Positions 12,324 to 24,658 of a stretch of DNA of 64,000 nt are shown here, piece after piece. Each line of letters starts with the position of its first letter. Position 1 is the stretch's first letter. The stretch covers positions 227,245-291,244 of the forward strand of contig SKCR01018435.1 of the NCBI GenBank assembly GCA_019454045.1. Direction: 5' to 3'. This DNA is from Zanthoxylum bungeanum. Taxonomy: Eukaryota; Streptophyta; Magnoliopsida; Sapindales; Rutaceae. The notes beneath the pieces were generated by a model, which did not search any database, had not been told where the DNA came from, and saw only the letters and a list, made by a program, of their open reading frames with translations. The translations under genes were made by a program, and so were the position numbers.

Positions 12324-13924
12324 AAGCATGAAAATTTTAGGGTTCTTGATTCTAAAATTTGGGGCTTTTGTGTTTTGAGCATGATTTCTTCAAATTGATG
12401 CTTTGAGCATGCTTAGATTATGTTAACTTAGAGTTGTGCATGATTAGATTTGAGAAAAATTTATTGGATCAAAATTTTAAATTCCCCTTAGTGTGGCCGA
12501 AATTACAGTGCAGTCCACTACAGTTTTTTGATTTTTTGTAACATGAAATGATGTGTTTAAATGCATGTTTAAATGTTGATTGTTGGTTTGATTGGATTGG
12601 AATCAAAGTCAATAAAGTTTATGTTAAAATCAAAGAGCATGTTGAGCATGAAATGATGTGTTTTGGATTCAATTTTGTGTTGAGCATGAAATGATGAATT
12701 TTGGCTTCAATTTGTGTTAAGCATAAATTGATGGATTAAGCATGATTAATTAAGTTAATTGGTATTTTGGAAATATTGAGTTTAATTAATTAATCATGGC
12801 TAATACACTTTAATTAAAGTAATTGTGATATTTGGAATATTATAATTATGTTAATAAGCCTTTAATTATGAATTGGGCTAAAAGTGTGTATTTGGGCTTA
12901 ATGGGCTTGGTTTGACTAAGTTTGGTTTTGGACTTTTGGATTGGATCCAATTGGGCCCAAAACCAATTTCATAAAGTCCAAATATATCACTTGACCCATT
13001 AAAGAATTTAATTGGGCCTAATGGGCCTAAATTGATTTGTTGGCAATAAGGTGATTCCTATTGGGCCTTGGCATTTTGGGTTTGATTCATTATGGCCAAA
13101 GCCCATGCCCTAAGAATCAATTAAAAGCCCATGCCCTAAGAATCAATTAAAAGCCCATTGGACTTTAATTGAAATGACATTGGATGTTATTGGGCCTTTG
13201 AGACCCATTAAGATTGGATTCGGAATCCAAGTCTTTAAGGCTTATAAGTAGGTGTAAATATTTAATTTGGAATTAGTATTGAATACAAATAAATTGGATT
13301 TAAAGTTGTAGTTCGATATAATTCAAGAATACGTACTTTAAGTATTTATTCTTAAACGAGTTGGACTCGTGCAAATCAAATCGTTATTTGAACATTGGAT
13401 GATCATTAATTCAAAGATTAATTAATTGGATTAGATTGATTGAATAACATGATTTGTATGAATACATGAATGTGTTGTATGAATAATGTATATCGGATGG
13501 ATATTAGAAGGGCGAGGGCAATTTTGGAAATTGTAATAAATTTAGAATTTATTTAAATTGGACCTGCGTGTCCAGCCTTTTATCTCTTTATTCTTTGTAT
13601 TTCTCTTCTCACCAATTCCCCTCAATGTAAATGAGGTTTCTTTATTGTATTAAGTAATTGGGTAGAAGTTAGAATAGTTCTAGCCGGGGAGAGGAAAGCG
13701 AGTGATTTGTTCTAGGAATAATTTGTGACATATCCATCCGCATATCATTATTAATTTATTTATCGCACCTTATTATGCTTTTAGAATGCATGCTTAAGGG
13801 TGTATGATGAGACATAATCAAAGATAATAAATTGGTTGCCAATTTACGCGAAAAACCCTCAAAATATATTAAGCGTTTTTCCTTCCGTTGAGTGATTCTT
13901 ACTCAAGATCCAAAGTTGGCATTG

Positions 13925-14315
13925 GTTTGTTGGCCAAAGTCAAGACCTTTGTCACTTGCGGATGTGTTTGAATCATGAAGGCTTTGTTCCATATCGGTGT
14001 CTTGTCCAAGTTGTGATTTGTTGGCCAAAGTCAAGATCACTTCTTGTCCATCGACATTGATTACGAAGCTTTCCATGTCAATTGGTTCCGCTTAATTAGG
14101 ATCATTAAGTTTGTTGTGCCAAATCCAAGGCTTAGTTGATTCAGAGGAAAACTGTTAGGTAATATATTCGATATATTGGCATATATAAGATATATGTTTC
14201 GGACTTGGATGTCCACCTACTGGATCTAGGAATTGGATGAGATCTAATTGATCTTAGAGATCTACCTAGTTAAGTATCATACAATTTGTTGGCCAAAGTC
14301 AAGATTGTGTGTTAT
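13925..14315 (+). repeat. Dispersed repeats of TTGTTGGCCAAAGTCAAGA
   Basis: The 19-base phrase is present essentially unchanged near 13930, 14020 and 14289, with a degenerate fourth copy near 14112, at irregular intervals. Flanks differ, so this is not a simple tandem array. Confidence 0.7.
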
Positions 14316-14539
14316 TTAACGGGATCCTAGCCCACTAGGAAACTAGGTTTCCCGAGTACTCAACAGAGGGTTAGAGGCTCGCCGAAAAATAGTGGGAGGT
14401 GAGAATTAAATTTGCAATATTCGTTAATTACTTGCCATACGCGCTCAATCAAATATCATTCGTCAAATATATATTATTTATTAGTTGGACTAATATTTAA
14501 TTGTTGTTTTAATAAACAGTTGGACTGTATTCAAACTAC

Positions 14540-14760
14540 TTCATTTATAGTTGATTATATAATTGGATTATAGTAATCAATATATTTGAATTTTACCGAT
14601 AATTTATAGTTGATTATATAATTGGATTATAGTAATCAATATATATTTGATTTTAACCAATAAAAGTATACTTGATTATATAGTTGGACTATAGTAATCA
14701 TTATATTAAATAGTACATGAAATCATTGATTAAATAGATGGACTATTAGAATCAAGATAA
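14540..14760 (+). repeat. AT-rich tandem repeat, about 65-70 bp unit
   Basis: The phrase TTGATTATATAATTGGATTATAGTAATCA recurs three times with a fourth diverged copy. Each unit contains an inverted pairing of GATTAT...ATAATC, so the transcript could fold into successive stem-loops. Confidence 0.75.
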
Positions 14761-14889
14761 ATTGAAAGATTAGTGTTTAAAACATAATCCTAGTGAAAAT
14801 GTGTTTAAACGACTTTAATTTTCAAATTGGGAATAAATTTCAGGATAGTCCTGAAAACTAAGAAGTTACTTTATTTGATAAAATAACAT

Positions 14890-15420
14890 ATTAGGCCTAA
14901 GCCCAGAGTTAAGCAAATAGTAGAGCATGATCTTTGGAAGATTCATGTGATGATAACATTAGTGCTTGATCCATTATACTTGTCAAAATGACTCCTTAAT
15001 TTCCTATTCAGAACTAAGGATTAGATCCTTAAAGTATGATGAAGAAATTGAAGGATCATCATAGATCTATTCTTAGATCTTAGAAGTATTAAATTTCAAT
15101 TAATAACTCTTGGAGAGTTAATGGCTATTCTCAATGAGATAAAGCCAAAGTTTGCAATAAGGCAAGTAGTGCAAGGCGCACCTTACTTCGATATTTTAGA
15201 AACGCAAGGCTTGGCCAAAGGCTTCTGGGATATAGAAAAGGGCAAAGGCAAAATCATTACTGTCTTCTAGGAAAATAAAAGACATATCCCAAGATGTCTG
15301 CTTAAACTGTTGCAAATGGGATCACTGAAGCGTGACTGCCGTATGGACAAAGCAGACATGAAGGAATTGAAGACGAGCAAGGCTTTGACTTCAAATATGT
15401 TTGTCATAAATATGTTCACT
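14890..15420 (+). pseudogene. Copia C gag remnant
   Basis: Broken frames just upstream of the protease/integrase remnants. Near 15295-15345 the sequence reads like a decayed CCHC knuckle, with a KRDC motif in one frame and Cys residues in another. Several stops and frame changes make it non-functional. Confidence 0.5.
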
Positions 15421-15499
15421 ACTAGTATTAAAATTGGATTTTAAAATACTAAGTGTGATACATAAATATGCATTGATGTGCAGAATCTGCTATGAGCAG

Positions 15500-16450
15500 G
15501 ATACTGACTTCAATTGAGATTAATCTGCGAATCGGAAACGGGACGAAAGTCATTGTTTTACCGTAGATACCAAAGTTTAGGAACTACCCTTCAGGTGTGT
15601 ACTTAAATTAGGAAACTATTATAATGTAACTAGTTTGACTAGAAACATCATCTCCATATCAGGGTTTAACCCGTTGCGGGTATACCTTTATATTCTAGAA
15701 CACTAAAGTGTTTTATTTTATAAAGATGATATTGAGATAAACACATTAGATGTGAGTAACAGTATTTATATTTTGAATATAAATAAATCTCAAACATATA
15801 TATGACGAACAAATAGCTCAAACTGATTTGATCAGATAAGACTTATTTGTGGCAGTGTTATCTGGGACACATTAAACAAGACTCGTATATCCACACTTTT
15901 GAAGAGTGGATACTAGGACGGATTTGATTCCATTTAAATGATGTCTACGAATCTAGTTTATTAGGTAAAATACCTAAAATACCTTTTACTTGGTAAAAGT
16001 GTAAGTGCCATCAATCTGTTAGCCCTCGTTCATAGTGACGAAAGTGGGGCCATGTCTAGCCAAGCTAAATGTGGAAATGAATGTTTTGTGACCTTTACGG
16101 ATGTGGCATCGCGTTATGGTTGTGTCTCTTATGAAATACAAATCGGAAACTTTTAGAGTTTCGACACGAAATAGACAAACAGATCGGCTAAAGTATTAAA
16201 ACCATCACAGTAAGACCGAGATGGAAAATACTTAAGCAATAAGTTTCTCAAGTACTTGAAAGAGTATAATATTCTTTCAATGAGGACTCCTCCTGGAACA
16301 CGTCAATTTGACGGTGTGTCCAAACGGAGAAACCGAATTTTGTTAGACAGGATAAGGTTAATCATGAGTCGCTCTGAGCTACCATTTTCCTTCAAAGGGA
16401 TAAGCATTAACAGTGCAATACTTATTTTGAATAAGGTTCCATGAAAATCT
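15500..16450 (+). pseudogene. Copia C protease / pre-integrase / integrase remnant
   Basis: In order: a protease-like IGNGTKV segment (15530-15560), a GAG-pre-integrase-like LGHIKQD...FEEW...LLGKIPK..FTW region (15850-15990), and the integrase tail at 16256-16444 with RTPPGTRQFDGVSKRRNR and LILNKVP. The latter corresponds to TPPGTPQ.NGVSERRNRT in intact elements, so the catalytic Glu of the ERRNRT motif is replaced by Lys. Many stops interrupt the rest. Confidence 0.75.
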
Positions 16451-16849
16451 GTTAGACAGAATTTCATATTAGATATGAACATGAAAGAAACTGGGTTTTC
16501 TCACTCCTAAAGATTTGGGAATGTTGGGCATACGTTTGGATGATACCAAACTAGAACCCAAATCGGATAAGTGCCTAAATTGTATGTTATCTTAGGGAAA
16601 ACAAAGTATAGTACTTATACATCTCACATGAGAACAATGTAATTGTTGCTCGCCATGCGTTTTTCCTAAGAGGAATACCTATATGCAGTGGTAAGTGGGA
16701 GGATAGTAAAACTCGATGAAAATCGGAGTAATACTGTTCAAGGCACCTAGTCCTTAATGGAACACAAACAGTTCATCAATGATGAAACTGTACCACAATC
16801 TTCAAATACACAAGAACCGCGTTAGTCGGAGAGAGTCAGAAAACAACCT

Positions 16850-17640
16850 GGGAGGTATGAGTTTCTGATCTCACCTCATAAAGATGTCAATCTTATTGAG
16901 GAAGACGAACTGACTACATATGAGGAAGTGATACAAGGTATCGACTCCCCATTATGGCAAAGTGCCATGAAGTCCGAAATGGATTCCATGTATACCAACT
17001 ATGTTTAGAGACTAGTTGTTGTACCGCAAGACATTGTGCCTATTGGTACTATATAAGTCTTCAAGGAAGACATACGTGGATGGCAGCATACCAACGTATT
17101 AAGCTAGGCTTGTAGCGAAAAGGTATCGTTATCAACATTGTGTCGATTACAACGAAACCTTTTACATGTTGCCATGGATAAATCCATTTGGATAATGCTT
17201 GCTGATGCTGCATGTTTCATTCATGAAATATGGCAGCTGAACGTCAAAATCACTTTCCTTAAATGAAAACCTTTTTGGAGGATGTTTATAACATCCTGAC
17301 GGTTTTGTCGTACCAAAACTAGCAAACAAGATTTGCAGGTTATTCGATTCATGTTTGGATTGAAGCAAGCATTAGGTTCTTGGAATTATCGTTTTGATGT
17401 AATCATAATGGTTTATGATTTAATTCAAAACGAGAAATGATTCTTGTGTATATAAGGAGGTTAGTGGGAGCGCACTGACAATGATGTCCTAAATAATGAT
17501 GATATGTCATTTCTTGGAAATGATATTCCCATATTACAATCGGTGAAAGCTTGGCTTTCATTAAAATTCTCCGTAGAATTCTTGGGAGTAACAACCTTTA
17601 TTCTAGGAATAAAGATCTACTGAGTTGGATCTAAGAGTTG
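16850..17640 (+). pseudogene. Copia C reverse transcriptase remnant
   Basis: Fragments in shifting frames match the copia RT order: a VDYNETF-like stretch (17145-17165), DVKITFL (17245-17265), FGLKQALGSWNYRFD (17355-17400), an FLGNDI..LQSVKAWL segment (17510-17560) and TTFILGIKIY (17590-17615). The YVDD active site is not preserved. Confidence 0.7.
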
Positions 17641-18262
17641 TTAACACTCTCTGAGAACTCGTACATCGAAAAATATACGTGACCTGGTGTCTCATACGCT
17701 TTGAGCATATGGAGTCACAAACAGGTCAATCCAAGTGATAGTCATTGGATTGATATTAAGAACATCCGTTAGTATCTTAGAGAACTAAGGATGATGTCTT
17801 AAACTATGGAGAATGAGAACTTGAAGTGACCGGGATCACTACTGCAAGTTTCCTAACCGATAACAATAACGGTACTATACAGTTTGAATAACGGAACAAT
17901 GAGCTAGAAATCTTCCAAGCAAGATACTGTTGCCAAATAAACAATAAATGCGGGTTATTGTTGCGGCTGAGACAGCAATAGAAGCCATTTGGGTCGATAA
18001 TAAATCTAATAAGATTAGATATAGTTTTGTTAGAAGCTGAGCTAGGCGTCAGCACAGACTAAAGAATTAATGGTCTCATCAACGATCCAGATATATACTT
18101 CGACTATTCATCTGATTTGTTCGGATCATACATCGTGGCGATGTGATGATCGTATAAATCGCATCAGATGATAATCATGCAAATCCGCTGACGAAAGCCT
18201 TTCCTCAGCAGTTTGAGCGAACCGTACATAGTTCGGGTGTATGACATTCAAGTGACTGGCTA
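17640..18262 (+). pseudogene. Copia C RNase H remnant
   Basis: Includes a tandem of SHWIDIKNI..LREL-like decay, an ETAIEAIWVDNKSNKI segment (17965-18010) and the terminal TKAFPQQFERTVHSSGV (18195-18240). This corresponds to the LTK.LP..F..H...MG end of copia RNase H. It is followed directly by the polypurine tract. Stops occur throughout. Confidence 0.65.
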
Positions 18263-18268
18263 TAGGCC

Positions 18269-18279
18269 AAGTGGGAGAT
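18269..18279 (+). other. Polypurine tract of copia C
   Basis: AAGTGGGAGAT immediately precedes the 3' LTR start TGTTGG, the usual arrangement in plant copia elements. Confidence 0.8.
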
Positions 18280-20314
18280 TGTTGGACAATTATGACCCAT
18301 AGCGTCACTATTTTTACAGATCATGGTGTTGTTGTACAAATTAACTATGTGACAAAGGAAATTACTCTTTTATCATTTGTGATTAGATCACCATAGATGT
18401 ATAAATATAGAAGGTCCATATGATTAGTTCCTGGATTGAGATGATATGAGACAGTATCAATCCACGAAGGTTTAATCATTAAATATCCCTAGTCGTAGTA
18501 TTATCGAGATTGGACATCGATAATGCGGAATAGACTAGTATTACACTTGTGCGCTTTGTGAGGGCATAACGACATAGTTCTCATATATTTGGGTATTGGA
18601 TACTTATGCAAGTGTAATAGGAGGTTGTGTTTTACCGATGGTACGGAAAACAGCTTCGCTCTGGATAGACCCCTCGGAATTCCATTGGTAGTATGATTAT
18701 GTGTCTATGGAAGTCCGAAATCAGGGTAGGTGTATTTGGTCTTAACCTGAGACTTGCACCGCTAATACTTGCGACAATCAATATGCTTTGGTTTTGGTCG
18801 TCCAGGGCTTTAACCGGTTCTGTGTACGCCTCTGCTGGGTATATTGAGAATCGTAGTGTATTGGGTGTGATGTCAAGACGGAAGTATCATTCCAGTCATA
18901 GTGGAGATGATGTCACGTAGGATATGGAACTAGTGCTCTTTAGTACTGCAGTCATCGAGATGATATGACTAGGTCATGTTCATCCGATTATAGAGACTAG
19001 TTACCAGACATCCGACATGTGCTTCGTATGGGGCAGACACATTCCAGCCCCAGGCCTAGCACGTGACATCCGATACTGGATAGTAATACGTAATACTACG
19101 TATACTACGCCTGACATAGATTATATATTCCAGTAAGAATATTTCTGGAGAATTGGGTAGGCACGGTGCTTTGCTAGAAGCCAACCATGTCTTGTAAATC
19201 GGTAAGCACGTGGTATGAGGTACGCACGTATTCGGATAATCCGATGACCGTATTTACTGCCAACATATCCAGGGATCTCTTGGGTCGCTTCCCAAAGATT
19301 CACCGATGACAGTTGATTCGAATTAGAATTAATCTGAGATTAATTAAGAGAGATAATTAATCTGTGATTAATTAAGAGAGCGAAAATTAATCTAGGATTA
19401 ATTGAGGTATTATTTAATCTGGGATTAAATGTGTTCGGAAGAGAGATAATGCGATTAATTTGGAATTAATCGGTAGAATAAATTTAATAGTTAAATTTGA
19501 TTTTTCTATTTAATTTATTCGTATGGGCTAAAATTAATATATTGGATATATTAATATGAATTGGGTTTCGTTACGAAATTAAAGTCAGACTTTAATACGA
19601 ATGAATGAATTAATTTAGAATTAATTCGTAAATGACGTTCGTAATATATTTGCGAGGCATCGTTATTTAATTAAATTAGATTTAATTATTTAGCGACGAG
19701 AATTCGTTTAATCGGATTAAACGGATCCGAGCCGCGTCAAATGTTCGTAGAGACATTTGAATTTTGAATTCAAATGTGGGGCCCACTTTAAATGTGGTAG
19801 TTGGGAGAGTGGTTGGCATTTATGCCATACCATCCACTTTCCAACCACCTTGGAATGGTTTTGGCAAAACCATTTACCCAACCACCTTGTTTAGGTGAAA
19901 AGGGTAAATTGGCTTTTACCAAAACTCTTCTCTCTCTCTCATTTTGTGTATGTTTCACACAAAACACACTTGGAACAAAATGGAAACCCTAATATCCTCC
20001 AAAATGGGCGTGAATATGGTCTCCCTCCTCTCTTTGATTTTGTGGCAAAATCAAGTTAGCTAGCACTTCAAGGAATCAACAAAGGTGATAGGGAAACAAC
20101 TCAAAGCTTGGAATCAACATTGAAGGTTGGATCTTGGAGATCACTTCTCACAACTCAAAGCTTGGAATCAACAAAGGAAGCATCTTTGAGATCTTCTTCT
20201 CAAAATTTTAAAAGCTCAAATCCATTCAATGTAAGTAATTCCGCAATTTATTTTGAATTTATGAACATGTTTTCATGCTTATTAGATCCTTGGCATGTTC
20301 TAGGAACACTAACA
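18280..20314 (+). repeat. Copia C 3' LTR
   Basis: Full-length LTR of 2,035 bases, starting TGTTGGACAATTATG and ending CACTAACA. Its last 1.2 kb matches 11081-12302. Confidence 0.85.
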
Positions 20315-20652
20315 TCATTTTTAAAGCAAAACTTTGATTTACAAGCTGTATTTTGGTTAAGATTGAATGTCATGTTTGTGATTTTCTTCATCTAGAGCTA
20401 GGATTTAATATTCTCTCATGGTTTTGAGTCTATATAAAAGATGTTATTTGAATAAGTGAATTACTGAGAATTGTCTGCTAGAAGTTTGGTTTGAGGCACT
20501 TGCCCAGACCCCCGAGTTTCCTATTTCTCTTAGGGTTTTTGGAAGGTTGCTATTATTTCTGTTTGCACATAAGTGATTCTTGAATTAAATTTTCTATTTT
20601 ATTTAGAGTTTAAAGCCAATTTACTTGTTTTGTTATCATTATCTTGAATCAG

Positions 20653-20737
20653 ATGCAAATCTTATGAGAAAGCAAAGAAGAAATTGACAATAATTGAGGC
20701 TCCCAATATCCTTACGATTGCGATAAAGAGATTTCAG
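20653..20737 (+). pseudogene. UBP16-like ubiquitin hydrolase fragment, exon 1
   Basis: Translates as CKSYEKAKKKLTIIEAPNIL followed by TIAIKRFQ. This matches the part of the plant UBP16/17/18/19-type deubiquitinase catalytic domain (USP, peptidase C19) just before the His box. A splice acceptor (CAG at 20650-20652) precedes it and a GT donor follows, so exon-intron structure is preserved. It was therefore taken up as genomic DNA and not as a processed transcript. Confidence 0.8.
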
Positions 20738-20811
20738 GTACTTTTTCAATCGAGCGTGATAGTTTACATTGTGCTGTTAACAGTTCTCATTAATTTTCTT
20801 CATCATGCAGT

Positions 20812-20956
20812 TGGGTAAATTTGGAAAGCTTAATAAATCCATTAAGTTCCTAAAAATACTGGACTTGGCACCATATATGACTGGGACAAGTGATAAGCTG
20901 CCTATATACAGACTTTATGGAGTTGTGGTCCACTTGGATATCATGAATGCTGCCTA
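20812..20956 (+). pseudogene. UBP16-like ubiquitin hydrolase fragment, exon 2
   Basis: After a 74-base intron with GT...AG borders the protein continues GKFGKLNKSIKF, LDLAPYMTGTSDKLP, YRLYGVVVHLDIMNAA. Intact family members continue into the catalytic GHYVCYV His box. Here the frame departs after MNAAY, so the active-site His is lost. The surrounding CACTA subterminal sequence suggests transposon capture. The sequence from 20957 to 21420 holds no further recognisable exon. Confidence 0.8.
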
Positions 20957-21423
20957 TTATTTCACTTGCATGGTCTTGGCTCATATTTTGTATAATTGAC
21001 TTTATTTGCGTCATTTTCTCTCTTATATTAGGTATTATCAAGTCTTGAGATTTCAAGTGCTCAACCAACTGGTAAACTGCAACCAACAGTCACTGTGCAC
21101 AATAAGAGCGACTTCCTTCAGTCCCCTATAGATATTACAAATGAGAAGCTAGTTCATTCAATGAATAGTTTCGTTGACTTTCACCATATGTTCAAAGTCT
21201 TTTTTGTAGTTTGGATATATAATGTAAATTTAGATATAAGATGAAATCAATAACTTTGATTTTTGAATTGTAACTAATTGATCATTCTTGTAAATATAAA
21301 TATTTTATTTACATATGTTAATGTATATGATCATTAAATTAATGTATTAAAATTTATGTTTTGGATCATTTTATAATATATGGTGTATTAAAAATTTGAA
21401 AATTATTTATTTGATCAGATTGC

Positions 21424-21456
21424 ACTTTTAGTGGCGAAACTTTCGCCACTAAAAGT
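21424..21456. repeat. Perfect 16-bp inverted repeat in CACTA subterminal region
   Basis: ACTTTTAGTGGCGAAA, one spacer base, then its exact reverse complement. Further partial copies follow up to 21575. Confidence 0.9.
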
Positions 21457-21590
21457 CTATTTTTTCCGCCACTGAAGGTCTTTTTTTTTAATGGTGAAAT
21501 TAATTTCGCCACTAATAGTTTTAGTGGCGAAAAAATAGCTTTTAGTGGCGAAAATTTTCACCGCTAAAAGTCATTTTTGTTGTAGTGTTA

Positions 21591-22711
21591 TGATATAAAT
21601 CACAATTCTTTGATCATTGGGTTTGGGCAATCAAACATGCCATAGCTTATGCTAGTCCATGTGGACACCCAATCTTTGCCACTAAGTTATAAGACCATGC
21701 CTAAGGGTCGTTGCGTCTTATGACTCAGAAAAGTCAAACCATTGTCAATAGTATGATTTAGGGACAAATTGGTATTGGTCAGTCTGGTAAAGCCTAGTCT
21801 TGCCAATACGGTTTAAGCCCTTTGGGTCTATACTTTACAATGTGAGGTAAATTTTAGACTTAAATTATTATTGAGGATTTTAACAAGTTTAAGTGAATAA
21901 CTGTCAAATGGATTCCTCAATTGAAAATTCCCCAGAGGGAGGGTGGAGCGAACTCTCTTAAATACCCTTACCTCTTAGGCTCTTATTACCTTGGTGACAG
22001 GAATAAACAATAGATCCTCCAAATTAGTCCAACACTTTAAATATGCTTTAAGGTAAGCCTTGAGTAAATGATTATTTAGATTTCTTCACAGCTTTTCCTT
22101 TTGGTTATAAAAAGGTAGTGAGTGAAGGAAGACACCAAATCATTATCTAACTCTAGTAATACCTTTAGTTAAATTAACTTTAGTTGGGAAAGTTTTATTT
22201 ACGCTTTGGTCCCACCCCACTTGTATCTTTTATAATGTCTTTTATTATAAACAAGTGATTTATATTTATTAGCCTTAAAGGTAATAAATCTCTAAGTTCA
22301 TCATGGAATAATTACTTAGCTAAGGGATAAGCAATACACTATCTATTTCCTTAGAAAGTCTCTAGATGCTTGCACCCTAAAATAATCATGCCAATTCTAA
22401 TCATACATAGAATCATCAATCATATGAGTTTTAATATGTTGGAATTATTTTAGGCATTAAATAACTTTGATTAATATTTAAATATGATATTGCATTTTAT
22501 TTTATTCAAATAAATATACTATTCACATTTTTTTACAGATGTGTGAACTTTAAATGCAATTTCACAATTCAAATCTTAACCAAATCATGCACAACTTGTG
22601 CCTAAAAGTAAGTTCAGGGTGTTAGCTTTCCAACGAGCTTTTACACACCCAATTTAGAGTTCAAATGAGAGAGAACTAATCAAAACAAAAACGGCGCGCT
22701 GATACCACTAT
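21591..22711 (-). mobile_element. Copia-type internal leader, minus strand
   Basis: Directly follows (on the minus strand) the primer-binding site at 22693-22707, TGGTATCAGCGCGCC, which matches TGGTATCAGAGC. No gag or pol can be recognised before the CACTA end at 21587 cuts the element, so only LTR and leader survive. Confidence 0.6.
22693..22707 (-). other. Primer-binding site (initiator tRNA-Met) of the minus-strand copia
   Basis: On the minus strand the sequence is TGGTATCAGCGCGCC, four bases past the LTR end. Confidence 0.7.
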
Positions 22712-24658
22712 TGGGAAGCGGTCGCGAGTGCACAACATAAAATTAAAAATTATGATGCTGCTATCCTTTTTCCCAAGACCCATTTGTTTTGATTATTCTA
22801 CAAGCCTAGGCATGTTACTATATATTCTAAGCATAAAAACTCATAAAACATGCAAGGAACATAAACTTAAACATGCTAATTATCATAAGAACTCTCATTA
22901 AAAATAAATAAGGAAGAAGACTTACTTGAACCGAAGACTCCTCCAGTCTTCCCTCCAATCTACAAGTTTTTCTCGAACTCAGCAAGCTCTTCCACGTTCC
23001 AAAGAGCTACCCAAGTGTGTGGCCTCCAAAGGTGCACACACCAAAGCCAAAACTCAACGGTAAGACTACGCCTTGAGTGCATGGGTATTTTGCCCTTGGT
23101 GCTAGCCTAGGCAAATACCTCAAAACTTTTAACTTGAGATTCCTCTAGTCAATTAGACTTAAGGATCCTCAAAATCAGTGGCTTACTCTTAAACTTTAGA
23201 GTTGCTCACTTATATAAACCCAAGATGTGAAAGGTTTTTGGTGTAAAAATTTGTAAGGAATTCTTTGGGTTTATATAGGTGCTTCAAAGACAACAAAATT
23301 AATTAAGAATCCGATGTGGGATAAATGATAATTCAATCTTAGCCATTGGATCTTAATATAGTGGTTTAATGAGATTATAAAACCCTAATAAGAGTTTGGG
23401 CCGAATTGGAATTCAAAACAAATAATAAAAAAATAAAATAAAATAAAATAAACGCAGATTTATTTATTTTCTTATTCATTTTTCCAATTCCCAAAGTGCC
23501 TCTATCGTCATTCACCAATCCCTAAGCCACTTTAGAACCTCATAAATGATCTGTTCAATAATTAAACACATTGAACCATTTATGAACAATTCCTACAGCA
23601 ATCATATATGCTGTTAAATTTGTACTGTGCACTGTTAACCATTGATTTCGACTTTGTTGTGTGTGACCTTTTGGGTTCCCCTCAAGTTGGACATGAAATG
23701 AATCATGATAATTTAATCGAACATAAGTTATCATCCGATCAGATGGTCGTTCGATTTCAATGACCAAGGTTGACATCTAGCAACATGCCAAGGCCCCCAA
23801 ATGAGAAGGAAAGATATATACCCATTATGTATGCGATTTACATATGATACGGTCCCTCGTCACACTGTATCCCCACCGTTTGACCTAGGGTATGGAAAGT
23901 GCCTACCCATATAGTCAAATGTATGATGTTGATAGTGTCATGAATCGTGCTAACCCAAGAATCTCACATGATTCTTCCGATGCGGCCACAGTCTCAAGAA
24001 CTGATCACACATATCAACCCGCGAACTGGAATACTACTCTTATAAGAAAATATTATCCGAGAGAGTGGCGATTCTCTGTTGTATCCTTACAAACTTCATG
24101 TGTTTCAACAAATGACCCAATCATACCCTTATGACCGGATCTTTTGAACCGGGGAAGGAGAATATCAAAGTCATTTGATCCACACATAAGATTGTAAAGA
24201 CCTCAAGTCTAAGGACTAGTCATACAATCGATACATGAAATTTCTCACAGACACATGGGATAAACACTCCATGTGAAAACTTTCGGTGGTCAGTTCGATG
24301 GACACAAGCAACTCATGCATCCATGTGATACAACAAGCGGATGGATCTCCGCTAGTAGCCTATGAGATCGGAAACCCCACTTAAGGGCAGATCATATCAT
24401 CATGCTAGTCTCTCCGCTTTGTGAACGCCCAGATTATTCAAAAAACTATGACTAGAAACGTTTGAGAGTAATGATTCTCATAAGGCGTGGAAGCCATCAT
24501 CTTATTACTCCAAGGGCTTTATTACAGTGTTTGATGATTCATATTATTTATGTAAGACACGTATAATAAAGATTGCCATTTTATTAATTAATGAAAATAT
24601 TGCGAATACATGTACATATAGCCCATCCACAAGTTGGGTATAGGGCATATCCCTAACA
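22712..24658 (-). repeat. 5' LTR of a copia-type element, minus strand
   Basis: On the minus strand it begins TGTTAGGGATATGCCC, a recognisable copia LTR start, and ends at TTCCCA next to the primer-binding site. Length is about 1.95 kb. No second LTR is in the window and the 3' part of the element is gone. Short open frames inside it are not genes. Confidence 0.7.

Larger units (their letters stand above)
12324..14890 (+). other. Copia C long leader, non-coding
   Basis: About 2.5 kb between the primer-binding site and gag without recognisable protein. It contains repeated phrases (ATTGGGCC-like at 12890-13210, TTGTTGGCCAAAGTCAAGA at 13930-14310) and an AT-rich tandem array (14540-14740). A long leader of this kind is unusual for a copia element. 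Confidence 0.5.
11081..20314 (+). mobile_element. Copia C: Ty1/copia element with truncated 5' LTR
   Basis: The 1.2-kb sequence at 11081-12302 is repeated almost identically at 19143-20314, as the shared part of the two LTRs. The inside carries a primer-binding site, remnants of gag, protease, integrase, RT and RNase H in copia order, and a polypurine tract before the 3' LTR. All coding sequence is decayed. The first ~860 bases of the 5' LTR are missing, replaced by the truncated family A LTR. Confidence 0.88.
20315..21587 (+). mobile_element. CACTA (En/Spm) transposon remnant, right end
   Basis: The right edge reads TTTTTGTTGTAGTG, the reverse complement of the eudicot CACTA terminus CACTACAACAAAAA, followed by TTA as a candidate 3-bp duplication. 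The ~160 bases before it contain alternating copies of TTTTAGTGGCGAAA and its complement, the subterminal repeats typical of CACTA transposase binding. The left terminus was not found; copia C abuts at 20314, so the element is truncated or interrupted there. It carries a UBP gene fragment. Confidence 0.8.

Noticed and set aside
12042..12398. 118-residue ORF with internal 18-residue repeats
   Set aside because: It is a tandem duplication inside an LTR, has one copy fewer in the sister LTR, and runs through the primer-binding site.
14540..14760. CRISPR-like array
   Set aside because: Repeats are imperfect, AT-rich and nearly contiguous without unique spacers, in plant retrotransposon DNA.
18693..18920. 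Open frame in copia C 3' LTR as a gene
   Set aside because: No domain, lies wholly within LTR sequence, and has no upstream coding context.
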